This document shows, in pieces, positions 1 through 6,541 of a DNA stretch of 13,950 bases. The stretch is from CAYSHJ01 sp964589725 (GTDB taxonomy: Bacteria; Planctomycetota; Planctomycetia; Planctomycetales; Planctomycetaceae): the NCBI GenBank assembly GCA_964589725.1, contig CAZPUJ010000741.1, forward strand, positions 1 to 13,950, read 5' to 3'. Position 1 is the stretch's first letter, and every line of letters starts with the position of its first letter. The notes beneath the pieces are model-generated. The model was not told the DNA's origin. It made no database searches and was given only the letters and a program-made list of their open reading frames with translations. Made by a program: the position numbers and the translations under genes.

Positions 1-168
1 GTCGAGCGATTGAACAAAATCAAAGTCCCCATCGTTCCTCTCGGCACACAAGCCGAATTCCAGAAGCTACTCGACCTCCGAAGAAAAGTCCGAAGTGAAG
101 CGGCGCAAGCGAGCCAGCGCACTGCCGCTCTGCTCCCTTCACTCCTCGACCGCATCTTTAACTCGTGA
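1..168 (+). CDS. hsdS: Type I restriction-modification specificity subunit HsdS, C-terminal end (partial)
   Basis: Only the last 55 codons are in the window; the reading frame is open from base 1 to a TGA at 166-168. The translation has the typical tail of a type I specificity subunit. A 'VPIVPLGTQAEF' segment matches the conserved P-L-x-x-Q element that follows a target recognition domain. A Lys/Arg/Glu/Ala-rich helix then ends in 'LLPSLLDRIFNS', the usual 'LxxSLLxRxF' ending of the second conserved region. HsdS selects the DNA sequence recognised by the HsdM/HsdR complex. The assignment is supported by the HsdR fragment at 2244-3071. The next gene begins only 6 nt after the stop, so the two are probably co-transcribed. 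The target recognition domains and hsdM are presumably upstream, outside the window. Confidence 0.82.
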   Translation, partial: VERLNKIKVPIVPLGTQAEFQKLLDLRRKVRSEAAQASQRTAALLPSLLDRIFNS

Positions 169-174
169 GCAAGC

Positions 175-2235
175 ATGGCGGACCTCGACCAACTACGGAA
201 TCCCGACAACCTTCGCCGTGCGTGGCGCTGGCTGCGGTCGAATCCCGACGCCGCCTACAAGTCGTATTTCCGTTCTCTCTATCAGCGTTTCGCCATTGCT
301 GAGGAAGCACTCCTCGATGATTTGGCCGACCGGTTGAGGCGTGGCATTTACGGGCCAGAGCCTTCCACGAAGCTCTTTCTCCCGAAGGCGTCAGGCATCC
401 TTCGACCTTACTCGCTGCTGAGTGTCGAGGACCAGATTGTCTATCAAGCCGCGATGAATCTCATCGCGGAGAAGCTCCACCCGCGTGTCGTCCAGCGCTA
501 CAACAAAACTGTCTTCGGGCACCTTTACGCGGGGAAGACCTCGACGTGGTTTTACCGAAAGTGGACCGACGGCTACAAAGCCTTCAACCAGGCCACGAAA
601 CAGTCATTCACGGACGGCTACGTTTACACAGCGAGTTTCGACCTCACGGCCTGCTACGACAGTCTTGACCACCGTGTGCTGAAATACTTCCTCGCCAAAC
701 TGGGATTCGACCCGGATTTCTGCACCTCGCTCACGGAGTGGCTGGAGAAATGGACGGCGACGGGACGCAACATCTTCCATAACCACGGCATCCCGCAAGG
801 CCCACTTTCCTCCGGGTTGCTGTCCGAGGTGGTGCTCTCGTATTTCGATGACCTGAAACTGAAGCGCACCGACTTCCGCTATCTCCGCTACGTGGACGAC
901 ATTCGGCTGTTCGCCAAGGACGAGCACACGCTCCGACGGTTGCTGGTCAGGCTCGATGAGATGAGCAAGGACATCGGCCTTTTCCCTCAGAGCGGCAAAA
1001 TCGGCATCCATCGAATCACGAACATCGATGACGAACTAAAGTCCGTATCGAACCCACCCGAGGCGGCGATCAAGCGGGGCGTTACCGACCAGAAGAAGCT
1101 GCTTGCACGAATCAAGGAGTTGACGCCCCGCTACCGAATCACCGACGTCACACGGTTCAAGTATCTACTCGCCCACGCCACGCCGTCCGCGCCGCTGACG
1201 GCCCGACTGTGGCGAATCTTGGAACATCACCCCGAGATTTACCGCAACGTTTGCAACTACCTGAGACGCTACGCGAAGTTGCCCCGTGTCGCTGGTGAGA
1301 AGCTGGTTGAGGTGATCAAGGCCAGCACCCTCTACCCATCAGTCACGGCCGAGTTCATTTCCGCAGCGGATGGTCGGCTCACAAATGGGCAAGATCGCGT
1401 CTTGGCATTGTTTCTCAAGAAGCAATGGGCACCGAAAGCGTTGCATGCGGACCTTCAAGTAGCAATTGGCCGTTTCCTAATACGAACCGGTGAGCTGTCC
1501 GCAGGTCAAGTCGCGTATGCGTGCCGTGTTGCTCCATCCTGGTGGGCTCGCACCGAATTGATCGAAGCAGCAGTCCCGGCATCGCTGGGCGCGACGACCA
1601 TTCAGGCGATTGTGGATGCAGGAGTAAAAGATACGGGTTGTGATGCGGCGCTGGCGGCGGGTTGGAGGGGATTCGAGGTTGCACGCCTTCCGCCTGGCCA
1701 TCGCAAGTCATGGAAGAAGTCGGCTGAGCTTCTGATGAAGGAACTCGGCATGATTCAACGATCAACCGCTGCCCACTGCGGCATCAACAACGCCTTGGCC
1801 AAGCTCGATCACAGAATTCCGGCATCAAACTGGAAGAAACTGTTTGGTGGCCGATATTCACAAGCGGAGCTTCAAGCAATCGAGACGGTTGCTGCGTCTG
1901 GCGTGAATATCTCAGGGTTCGTCAACTTCCTCGACGTGTTCGACGACCTTTTGATTGACGCTATTTACCGAGCGGACCCGGCCATCGGACATTACGCGCT
2001 CGGCCAGATCGGAAGCGTGCTCCATGCTCCCACAGGAAGGTTTGCCACGAAGTATCCAAAGACCTACGAGCTTGCAAAGGAAGTCCATGATCGCCGCTAC
2101 GAGAGCATGGCCTCACACCCGTTGATCAAAGCAACCGGCAAGCCCACAAAACGAATCAGCTACAAGTTCCTCCCAACAGCAAAACGTCTTATCCGCGAAA
2201 GCATTGCCGAACTCCGGGCTGTCGGGCTTGTCTGA
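175..2235 (+). CDS. Reverse transcriptase of the Abi/UG (defence-associated RT) type with a helical C-terminal extension
   Basis: A 686-aa protein with the core RT motifs in order. Motif A is around residues 153-166 (D156 in 'SFDLTACYDSLDH'), motif B is 'GIPQGP' at 205-210, and the catalytic motif C is 'YVDD' at 239-242. A motif-D-like segment with K275 follows ('GLFPQSGKIGI'). The acidic catalytic residues are intact. Residues about 1-150 form an RT N-terminal region with 'SVEDQIVYQA' and 'FGH' elements. I see no maturase/X domain, HNH endonuclease, Cas1 fusion or retron-type C-terminus. Residues about 330-686 read as alpha-helical and resemble the HEAT-like repeats of AbiA/AbiK and UG-group RTs. 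Function is inferred as anti-phage defence by DNA synthesis. The gene sits directly between hsdS and an hsdR fragment. The ATG at 175 follows the hsdS stop by 6 nt with only a weak ribosome binding site (AGCAAG), suggesting translational coupling. RT activity is well supported by motifs; the exact UG class cannot be named from here. Confidence 0.88.
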   Translation: MADLDQLRNPDNLRRAWRWLRSNPDAAYKSYFRSLYQRFAIAEEALLDDLADRLRRGIYGPEPSTKLFLPKASGILRPYSLLSVEDQIVYQAAMNLIAEKLHPRVVQRYNKTVFGHLYAGKTSTWFYRKWTDGYKAFNQATKQSFTDGYVYTASFDLTACYDSLDHRVLKYFLAKLGFDPDFCTSLTEWLEKWTATGRNIFHNHGIPQGPLSSGLLSEVVLSYFDDLKLKRTDFRYLRYVDDIRLFAKDEHTLRRLLVRLDEMSKDIGLFPQSGKIGIHRITNIDDELKSVSNPPEAAIKRGVTDQKKLLARIKELTPRYRITDVTRFKYLLAHATPSAPLTARLWRILEHHPEIYRNVCNYLRRYAKLPRVAGEKLVEVIKASTLYPSVTAEFISAADGRLTNGQDRVLALFLKKQWAPKALHADLQVAIGRFLIRTGELSAGQVAYACRVAPSWWARTELIEAAVPASLGATTIQAIVDAGVKDTGCDAALAAGWRGFEVARLPPGHRKSWKKSAELLMKELGMIQRSTAAHCGINNALAKLDHRIPASNWKKLFGGRYSQAELQAIETVAASGVNISGFVNFLDVFDDLLIDAIYRADPAIGHYALGQIGSVLHAPTGRFATKYPKTYELAKEVHDRRYESMASHPLIKATGKPTKRISYKFLPTAKRLIRESIAELRAVGLV

Positions 2236-2243
2236 GCACGACG

Positions 2244-3071
2244 TTCCGCATCGTCGTCCGCGATATGGGGCTGCTCGGCTTCGACGCCCCCTGCCTGCAC
2301 ACGATGTACGCCGACAAACCGATGCGCGGCCACGGACTGATGCAGGCCATCGCTCGCGTGAACCGCGTCTTCCGTGACAAGCAGGGCGGGTTGATCGTCG
2401 ATTACCTCGGACTGGCCGATCAGTTGAAGCAGGCGTTGGCGACCTACACCGAAAGCGGCGGCCAAGGCTCGCCCATCATCGACACGGCTCAAGCGGTCGC
2501 CGTGCTGTTGGAGAAGTACGAAGTCTGCTGCGACTTGATGCACGGCTTCGACTGGTCGAAATGGATGACCGGTACGTCGGCCGAACGGCTCGGCCTGTTG
2601 CCCGCCGGTCAGGAACACGTCTTGCAACAGGAAGACGGGAAGGCTCGATTCACCAAGGTCGTGACCGACATCTCCCGTGCCTTCGCCTTGTGTGCCGCTC
2701 ACGATGAAGCGATCCGCCTGCGCGACGATATCGCCTTCTTCCAAGCTGTGCGATCGGCACTCGTAAAACCCTCCGGCGAACGGAAGACACAAGAAGACCT
2801 CGATCACGCCATCCGGCAACTCGTCTCGAAGGCCATCACCGCCGAAGACGAGATCATCGACGTGTTCACCGCGGCGGGCATCAAGCGACCGGACATCTCG
2901 ATCCTGTCCGAAAAGTTCCTTGCCGAACTGCGCGGCCTGAAACACAAGAACGTTGCCGCCGAACTGCTCGCCAAGCTGCTCCAGGACGAACTCAAGCAAC
3001 GCGGCCAGCGAAACGTCGTCCAGTCGCAAGCCTTCAGCGAGATGCTGCAAACGACGCAGCTTGAAGCGTAG
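2244..3071 (+). pseudogene. hsdR: Type I restriction subunit HsdR remnant (motor motifs V-VI and part of the C-terminal domain only)
   Basis: HsdR homology starts abruptly at about 2244, some 9 nt after the RT stop codon and in a different frame. The first recognisable segment is 'FRIVVRDM' followed by 'LGFDAPCLHTMYADKPM', the helicase motif V region (usually TGFDAP, here LGFDAP). Then comes 'QAIARVNRVFRDK', motif VI. A domain of the DUF3387 type follows ('VDYLGLADQLKQAL', 'GFDWSKWMTG', 'AQEHVL-like', 'RDDIAFFQAVRSAL', 'ELDHAIRQLVSKA', 'RNVVQSQAFSEML'). The PD-(D/E)xK nuclease and helicase motifs I-IV are absent, so about two-thirds of a normal ~1000-aa protein is missing. The 3' end is also short. 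Homologues as I recall them continue from 'SFAEML' for well over 100 residues, while this frame ends in 'QTTQLEA' and a TAG. A 268-aa product could start at ATG 2265, but it could not cleave or translocate DNA. Confidence 0.8.
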
Positions 3072-3293
3072 CTCACTCGACGAATTCAAGTAGCATGCGG
3101 GTTGTCGAATGCTGTGGCGATCTCAGCGAAAATGCCAGACGCAGATTTGAGTTGTCCGCCATTTGAAAACGTAGAGTAGCCGGCTCGCCTGCTCGGGGTT
3201 CTAATTGAAAATCACAGGCGGGTCGCCTGTGCTACGGCGTCTTCAACAGACTCTGGAGAAGTCGCTGACTGCCAGCAAGCGTCCGACCATTGA
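3072..3293. other. Intergenic gap containing one palindromic repeat
   Basis: Between the hsdR remnant and the esterase gene I see no coding signal. The only structured part is the GTAGC...GCTAC repeat at 3176-3235. I did not find a convincing sigma-70 promoter for the esterase gene. Confidence 0.6.
3176..3235. repeat. GTAGC...GCTAC palindromic repeat, copy 1 (60 bp)
   Basis: The element is bounded by GTAGC (3176-3180) and its reverse complement GCTAC (3231-3235). Inside its right half is a perfect 8-bp hairpin, CACAGGCG / loop GGT / CGCCTGTG (3213-3231). The left half contains 'CCGGCTCGCCTGCTCGG', a much weaker fold. The boundaries match copies 2 and 3, but the interior differs, so the family is defined by architecture rather than by exact sequence. 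It is not in a coding region. Confidence 0.65.
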
Positions 3294-4964
3294 ATGAGGA
3301 AAACCGTGAATCTGTCATTTCGAAAAGCGATCGTGCCAGCCCTGACGTTGGTGGCGTTGGCCTTCATGACGAATGGTTCCACCTTCGCCGAGGAGGTCAC
3401 ACGCGTCTTCCTCTTCGCCGGTCAGTCCAACATGGTGGGATCGGATGCAAACGCCGAGCGCATTGACGACTACCCGAACTTCAAAGGTGTCGGCGAGCCT
3501 CAGAAAGACGTCCTCTGCTCGTACCTCTTGGGCAATGGCGATGAATCTTCCAAAGGGTGGGTTCCACTCAAGCCGCTGCGGTCGTTCGGGCCGGAAGTGA
3601 CGTTTGCTCGACGAGTCCGGCAGCAGGTTCAATTCCCGATCGCCATCATCAAGTCGGCGGTGGGAGGGACGACCATCGCGTTTGATTGGAATCCCGATGC
3701 GCCGGACAAGGGGCAGAAGCTTTACCCGCGAACTCTCCAGCTCATTCGCGAGTCGCTGCAAGAGTTGGACAAGCGTGGCGTTTGCTATCGGCTCGAAGCG
3801 GTCATGTGGCATCAGGGTGAGAACGACATGCTCGACCGCAATCTCTACAAGCAATATGCCGACGGACTGACGAAGCTCGTCGCGCGGCTGCGAGCCGACC
3901 TGAAGGCTCCGGAGTTGAAGTGGTACATCGCCGAGGTCAGCGAAAAAGGGATCTGGGGAATGGATCACCGCAGCAACCTCGGCATCCTGCGTCAGCAACA
4001 AGAGCAAGTGCTGAAGGCCGATCCGCTCTTGCGCTGGGTGCCGACGTCGCATCTCGCGTTCGAGGTCATGGGGAGCGGACAGCCGCACTATCACTTCGGC
4101 ACTCAGGGTCAGCTTCAGATGGGCGATGCGTTTGCGGCCGCATATCTCCGCGACATCGGGCAGCCGCTGGCATCAACCGATCGCCGCTTCAAGAACGAAC
4201 TGCCGATCGCCAAGCCGGCCCGCGTGCGACTGTTCGTGCTGGCCGGGCAGCGCAACATGGAAGGCGAGGATTCGTTCGTCTCCGAAATCGCTCAGCAGCC
4301 GAGCTACGAGTCCTTGGGCAAGGATCAGAACAACGTCTTGTTTCGTTATTCGCTGGGCGGCGGAGTGAAGTCGTCAACCGGTTGGGAACCATTGGGTCCA
4401 GTGGACGATCTCGGCAACTTCGGACCCGAACTCAGCTTTGGTGCTCGATTGCGGAAGTCGCTGGATGCCAAAGAGGGAGTGGCCATCGTCAAGTTCACTC
4501 ACAGCGGAGCCCAAGGCCCCGATTGGTTTCCCAACGGCTCGGCCGAGTCGCATCGCAATCTTTATCCGAAGCTCATCAGCTTCATCCGTTCGGCTCAGGA
4601 TGACCTGAAGCAGCAAGGCTTCGAGAGCAGCCTCGAAGGCATTTTCTGGCACACGGGCGAGAACGACACCTACTTCGGGCCGTACTCACAGAACAACGCC
4701 AAATGGTTGAAGCAGTTGATCGATCGGGTCCGCGTCGATCTGAAGCAGCCCGATCTTCAGTGGTTCATCTCCGAGCAACACAAGAACGCTCCGTGGCGCA
4801 ACATCGAACCGGTCAACGCCGCGTTGAACGAGCTGGCTCGGACCGATCCGTGGATCACGATCATCAAGACGTCCGAGTTGCCTCATGCTCGGCTGCATTT
4901 CGGAACCAAGGGAACGCTCTTGCTGGGCGACGGCATGGCCGACGCGTACCTGAAGAAACGGTAG
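3294..4964 (+). CDS. Secreted protein with two tandem SGNH / sialate O-acetylesterase-like domains
   Basis: A 556-aa protein with an N-terminal signal peptide: Arg/Lys-rich start, hydrophobic 'IVPALTLVALAFM', likely cleavage near residue 32. Two copies of an SGNH hydrolase domain of the SASA/DUF303 type follow (about 36-290 and 310-556). Domain 1 has 'FAGQSNM' with nucleophile Ser45, 'HQGEND' at 173-178 and 'HYHFGT' with the likely catalytic His267. Domain 2 repeats the layout, with 'HTGEND' at 453-458 and 'LHFGT' with His535. However its first block reads 'LAGQRNM', placing Arg320 where the Ser should be. Domain 1 should remove acetyl or similar esters from carbohydrate in the periplasm or outside the cell; domain 2 is probably non-catalytic. 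The ATG at 3294 has no good ribosome binding site. An in-frame GTG at 3306 is preceded by GAGG at 3296-3299 with 6-nt spacing and may be the true start. It appears monocistronic. Confidence 0.82.
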   Translation: MRKTVNLSFRKAIVPALTLVALAFMTNGSTFAEEVTRVFLFAGQSNMVGSDANAERIDDYPNFKGVGEPQKDVLCSYLLGNGDESSKGWVPLKPLRSFGPEVTFARRVRQQVQFPIAIIKSAVGGTTIAFDWNPDAPDKGQKLYPRTLQLIRESLQELDKRGVCYRLEAVMWHQGENDMLDRNLYKQYADGLTKLVARLRADLKAPELKWYIAEVSEKGIWGMDHRSNLGILRQQQEQVLKADPLLRWVPTSHLAFEVMGSGQPHYHFGTQGQLQMGDAFAAAYLRDIGQPLASTDRRFKNELPIAKPARVRLFVLAGQRNMEGEDSFVSEIAQQPSYESLGKDQNNVLFRYSLGGGVKSSTGWEPLGPVDDLGNFGPELSFGARLRKSLDAKEGVAIVKFTHSGAQGPDWFPNGSAESHRNLYPKLISFIRSAQDDLKQQGFESSLEGIFWHTGENDTYFGPYSQNNAKWLKQLIDRVRVDLKQPDLQWFISEQHKNAPWRNIEPVNAALNELARTDPWITIIKTSELPHARLHFGTKGTLLLGDGMADAYLKKR

Positions 4965-5091
4965 GGCCAACGCATGAGTGGCCGATGAGGTTTGAGCCTC
5001 AAGACGTCGTCGGCAAGACTCGATAGCCTACGCGAAGTGGATTTTCCAAAGTAAACCGGACGCTAGCGGTCTACCAATTTTGAAATGACAG

Positions 5092-5144
5092 GTAGCCACG
5101 TTCGCCAGAACGTGGGATGCCCACACTCTGGCGAGTGCGGCTAC
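5092..5144. repeat. GTAGC...GCTAC double-hairpin repeat, copy 2 (53 bp)
   Basis: GTAGCC at 5092-5097 pairs with GGCTAC at 5139-5144. Within it are two hairpins: CCACGTTC / GCCA / GAACGTGG (8-bp perfect stem) and CACTC / TGGC / GAGTG. If single-stranded, the element would fold as a three-way junction with an outer closing stem. It has the same 53-bp length as the copy inside the cytochrome gene at 13412-13464. Its left half is nearly the same as 13797-13812 (GTAGCCACG[T/C]TCGCCAG). It lies between the esterase gene and the lyase operon. Confidence 0.75.
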
Positions 5145-5169
5145 TTGTTAAGACCAAATTGCCGGACGG

Positions 5170-5188
5170 TAGCGCGTTCCGGCTGATC
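5170..5188 (+). repeat. 19-bp repeat identical to one arm of the 7821-7989 element
   Basis: The sequence TAGCGCGTTCCGGCTGATC at 5170-5188 recurs exactly at 7972-7990, where it is the outer right arm of a long inverted-repeat element. Here it stands about 47 bp upstream of the lyase start codon without its partner arm. It may be the stump of a second copy or a genome-wide short repeat. Confidence 0.7.
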
Positions 5189-5234
5189 GTGAATTCGGAC
5201 ACGCTTATTCATTCAACTTGAAAGGGAATACTTG

Positions 5235-6179
5235 ATGTCGACTTCTGATGTCTTTCGTGGCTGCATGCCGGCGCTGATGACGCCGTGTTTTCCTGATCGC
5301 TCGGTGAACTACGAGGCACTCGTCCGCAAAGCGCGGGAATTGATCGACGTCGGGATGCGAGCCGTCGTGTATTGCGGGTCGATGGGGGACTGGCCGTTGC
5401 TCACCGATCAGCAGCGGCAAGAGGGGGTGCGGCGGCTTGTCGAGGCGGGAGTGCCGGTCGTTGTCGGCACCGGAGCCCAGAATCCTCGACTCGCGGCGGA
5501 ATATGCGGCTCACGCCAAATCGGTCGGAGCGGCGGGGCTGATGCTGATCCCGCGTTTGCTGTCGCGAGGCAGTTCGGCGGCGGCTCAGCGGGCTCACTTC
5601 TCGGCGGTCTTGAAAGCGGGGGGCGATCTACCGGCGGTGATCTACAACAGCCCCTACTACGGTTTTCAGACGAAGGCCGAGTTGTTCATGCAGTTGCGGA
5701 GCGAGCATCGCAATCTGGTCGGCTTCAAAGAATTCGGCGGAGCGGAATCGCTGAGCTATGCGGCTGAATTCATCACGAGCGGCGATCTCGATCTCGCGTT
5801 GATGGTCGGCGTTGATACGCAGGTCTTTCACGGCTTCGTGCGTTGCGGAGCGGTCGGAGCCATCACGGGCATCGGCAACGCGCTGCCGAAGCCGGTGCTG
5901 CGACTAATCGCCTTGTGCGAGCAAGCTGCTGCCGGAGACGCCGCAGCACGACAACAAGCGCTGGAACTCGAAGAGGCGCTGCATGTGCTCTCGAAGTTCG
6001 ATGAGGGGCCGGACTTGGTGCTCTTCTACAAGTACCTCCTGGTCTTGGAAGGCAACACCGAGTACGAGCTGCACTTCAACGAGTCGGATGCTCTCAGCCC
6101 GTCTCAGCGCGAGTTCGCACGGCAACAATGGCAACTCTTCAAGAATTGGTGGGGCACATGGCCGGCAGCAGGCAATTGA
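5235..6179 (+). CDS. DapA-family lyase/deaminase, probable 1-pyrroline-4-hydroxy-2-carboxylate deaminase
   Basis: A 314-aa member of the dihydrodipicolinate synthase / N-acetylneuraminate lyase family, a class I aldolase-type TIM barrel. The family's catalytic Tyr is Y137 in 'VIYNSPYYGF' and the Schiff-base Lys is K165 in 'VGFKEFGG'. The phosphate/carboxylate-binding GTTGE-type loop is replaced by 'GSMGDW' at 48-53. Family membership is secure; substrate is inferred from context. Immediately downstream, and overlapping, are a proline-racemase/4-hydroxyproline-epimerase relic and a DadA-like FAD dehydrogenase. In known bacterial trans-4-hydroxy-L-proline pathways the epimerase and D-hydroxyproline dehydrogenase produce 1-pyrroline-4-hydroxy-2-carboxylate, which a DapA-family deaminase converts to alpha-ketoglutarate semialdehyde. 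I chose ATG 5235 over the TTG at 5232 because AAGGGA (5222-5227) lies 7 nt upstream. It is the first gene of the operon. Other substrates remain possible for this versatile family. Confidence 0.83.
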   Translation: MSTSDVFRGCMPALMTPCFPDRSVNYEALVRKARELIDVGMRAVVYCGSMGDWPLLTDQQRQEGVRRLVEAGVPVVVGTGAQNPRLAAEYAAHAKSVGAAGLMLIPRLLSRGSSAAAQRAHFSAVLKAGGDLPAVIYNSPYYGFQTKAELFMQLRSEHRNLVGFKEFGGAESLSYAAEFITSGDLDLALMVGVDTQVFHGFVRCGAVGAITGIGNALPKPVLRLIALCEQAAAGDAAARQQALELEEALHVLSKFDEGPDLVLFYKYLLVLEGNTEYELHFNESDALSPSQREFARQQWQLFKNWWGTWPAAGN

Positions 6180-6541
6180 ACGACGTTGGTTCCGGCATTC
6201 GCGTGGTGGATTCGCATACGGAAGGCGAGCCGACTCGCGTCGTGTTGAGCGGCGGGCCGGATCTTGGCGACGGACCGTTGCGCGAACGCTTGCAGCGATT
6301 CCGTGAGACGGCCGATGACTTTCGCTGCGCGGTGATTCTCGAGCCGCGCGGATCAGAGGCGTTGGTTGGAGCGTTGCTGTGCGAGCCGGTGGACGCGACC
6401 TGCGCGGCGGGCGTGATCTACTTCAACAATGCCGGTTACCTCGGCATGTGTGGACACGGGACGATCGGCGTCACCGTGACGCTGGTTCAACAGCCGGATG
6501 ATCCCTTTCGCAACGGCATCGCCATCGGGAGTGCCTCGTGA
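6158..6541 (+). pseudogene. Proline racemase / 4-hydroxyproline 2-epimerase with its central part deleted
   Basis: A 127-aa frame from ATG 6158 (or longer from ATG 6128) overlapping the lyase gene by 22 nt. The first ~110 residues are a typical proline racemase N-terminus: 'IRVVDSHTEGEPTRVV', 'LEPRGSEALVGALL' and 'GYLGMCGHGTIGV', with catalytic Cys98. Full-length family members are 310-340 aa and carry a second catalytic Cys in the other half. Here the sequence jumps from 'TIGVTVTL' to 'PDDPFRNGIAIG', which resembles the family's extreme C-terminus (a 'DPDDPF..G' ending). This looks like an in-frame internal deletion of roughly 190 codons rather than a simple truncation. The product lacks the second catalytic Cys and most of the active site, so it should be inactive. 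Its last codons contain the ribosome binding site of the next gene, and it ends in a 4-nt GTGA overlap with that gene. Confidence 0.8.
6527..6531 (+). promoter_or_regulatory. Ribosome binding site that supports the GTG start of the FAD dehydrogenase
   Basis: GGGAG ends 6 nt before the GTG at 6538, inside the tail of the racemase relic. Together with the GTGA stop/start overlap it indicates translational coupling. It also fixes the non-ATG start, because no in-frame ATG lies close by. Confidence 0.6.

Noticed and set aside
604..1011. 135-codon minus-strand frame inside the RT gene
   Set aside because: It overlaps the catalytic core of the RT, which is unambiguous on the plus strand.
2160..3089. 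Long open frame (309 codons) on the minus strand
   Set aside because: The plus strand over the same bases has clear HsdR helicase motifs V and VI. The minus frame is a codon-bias shadow typical of GC-rich genes.
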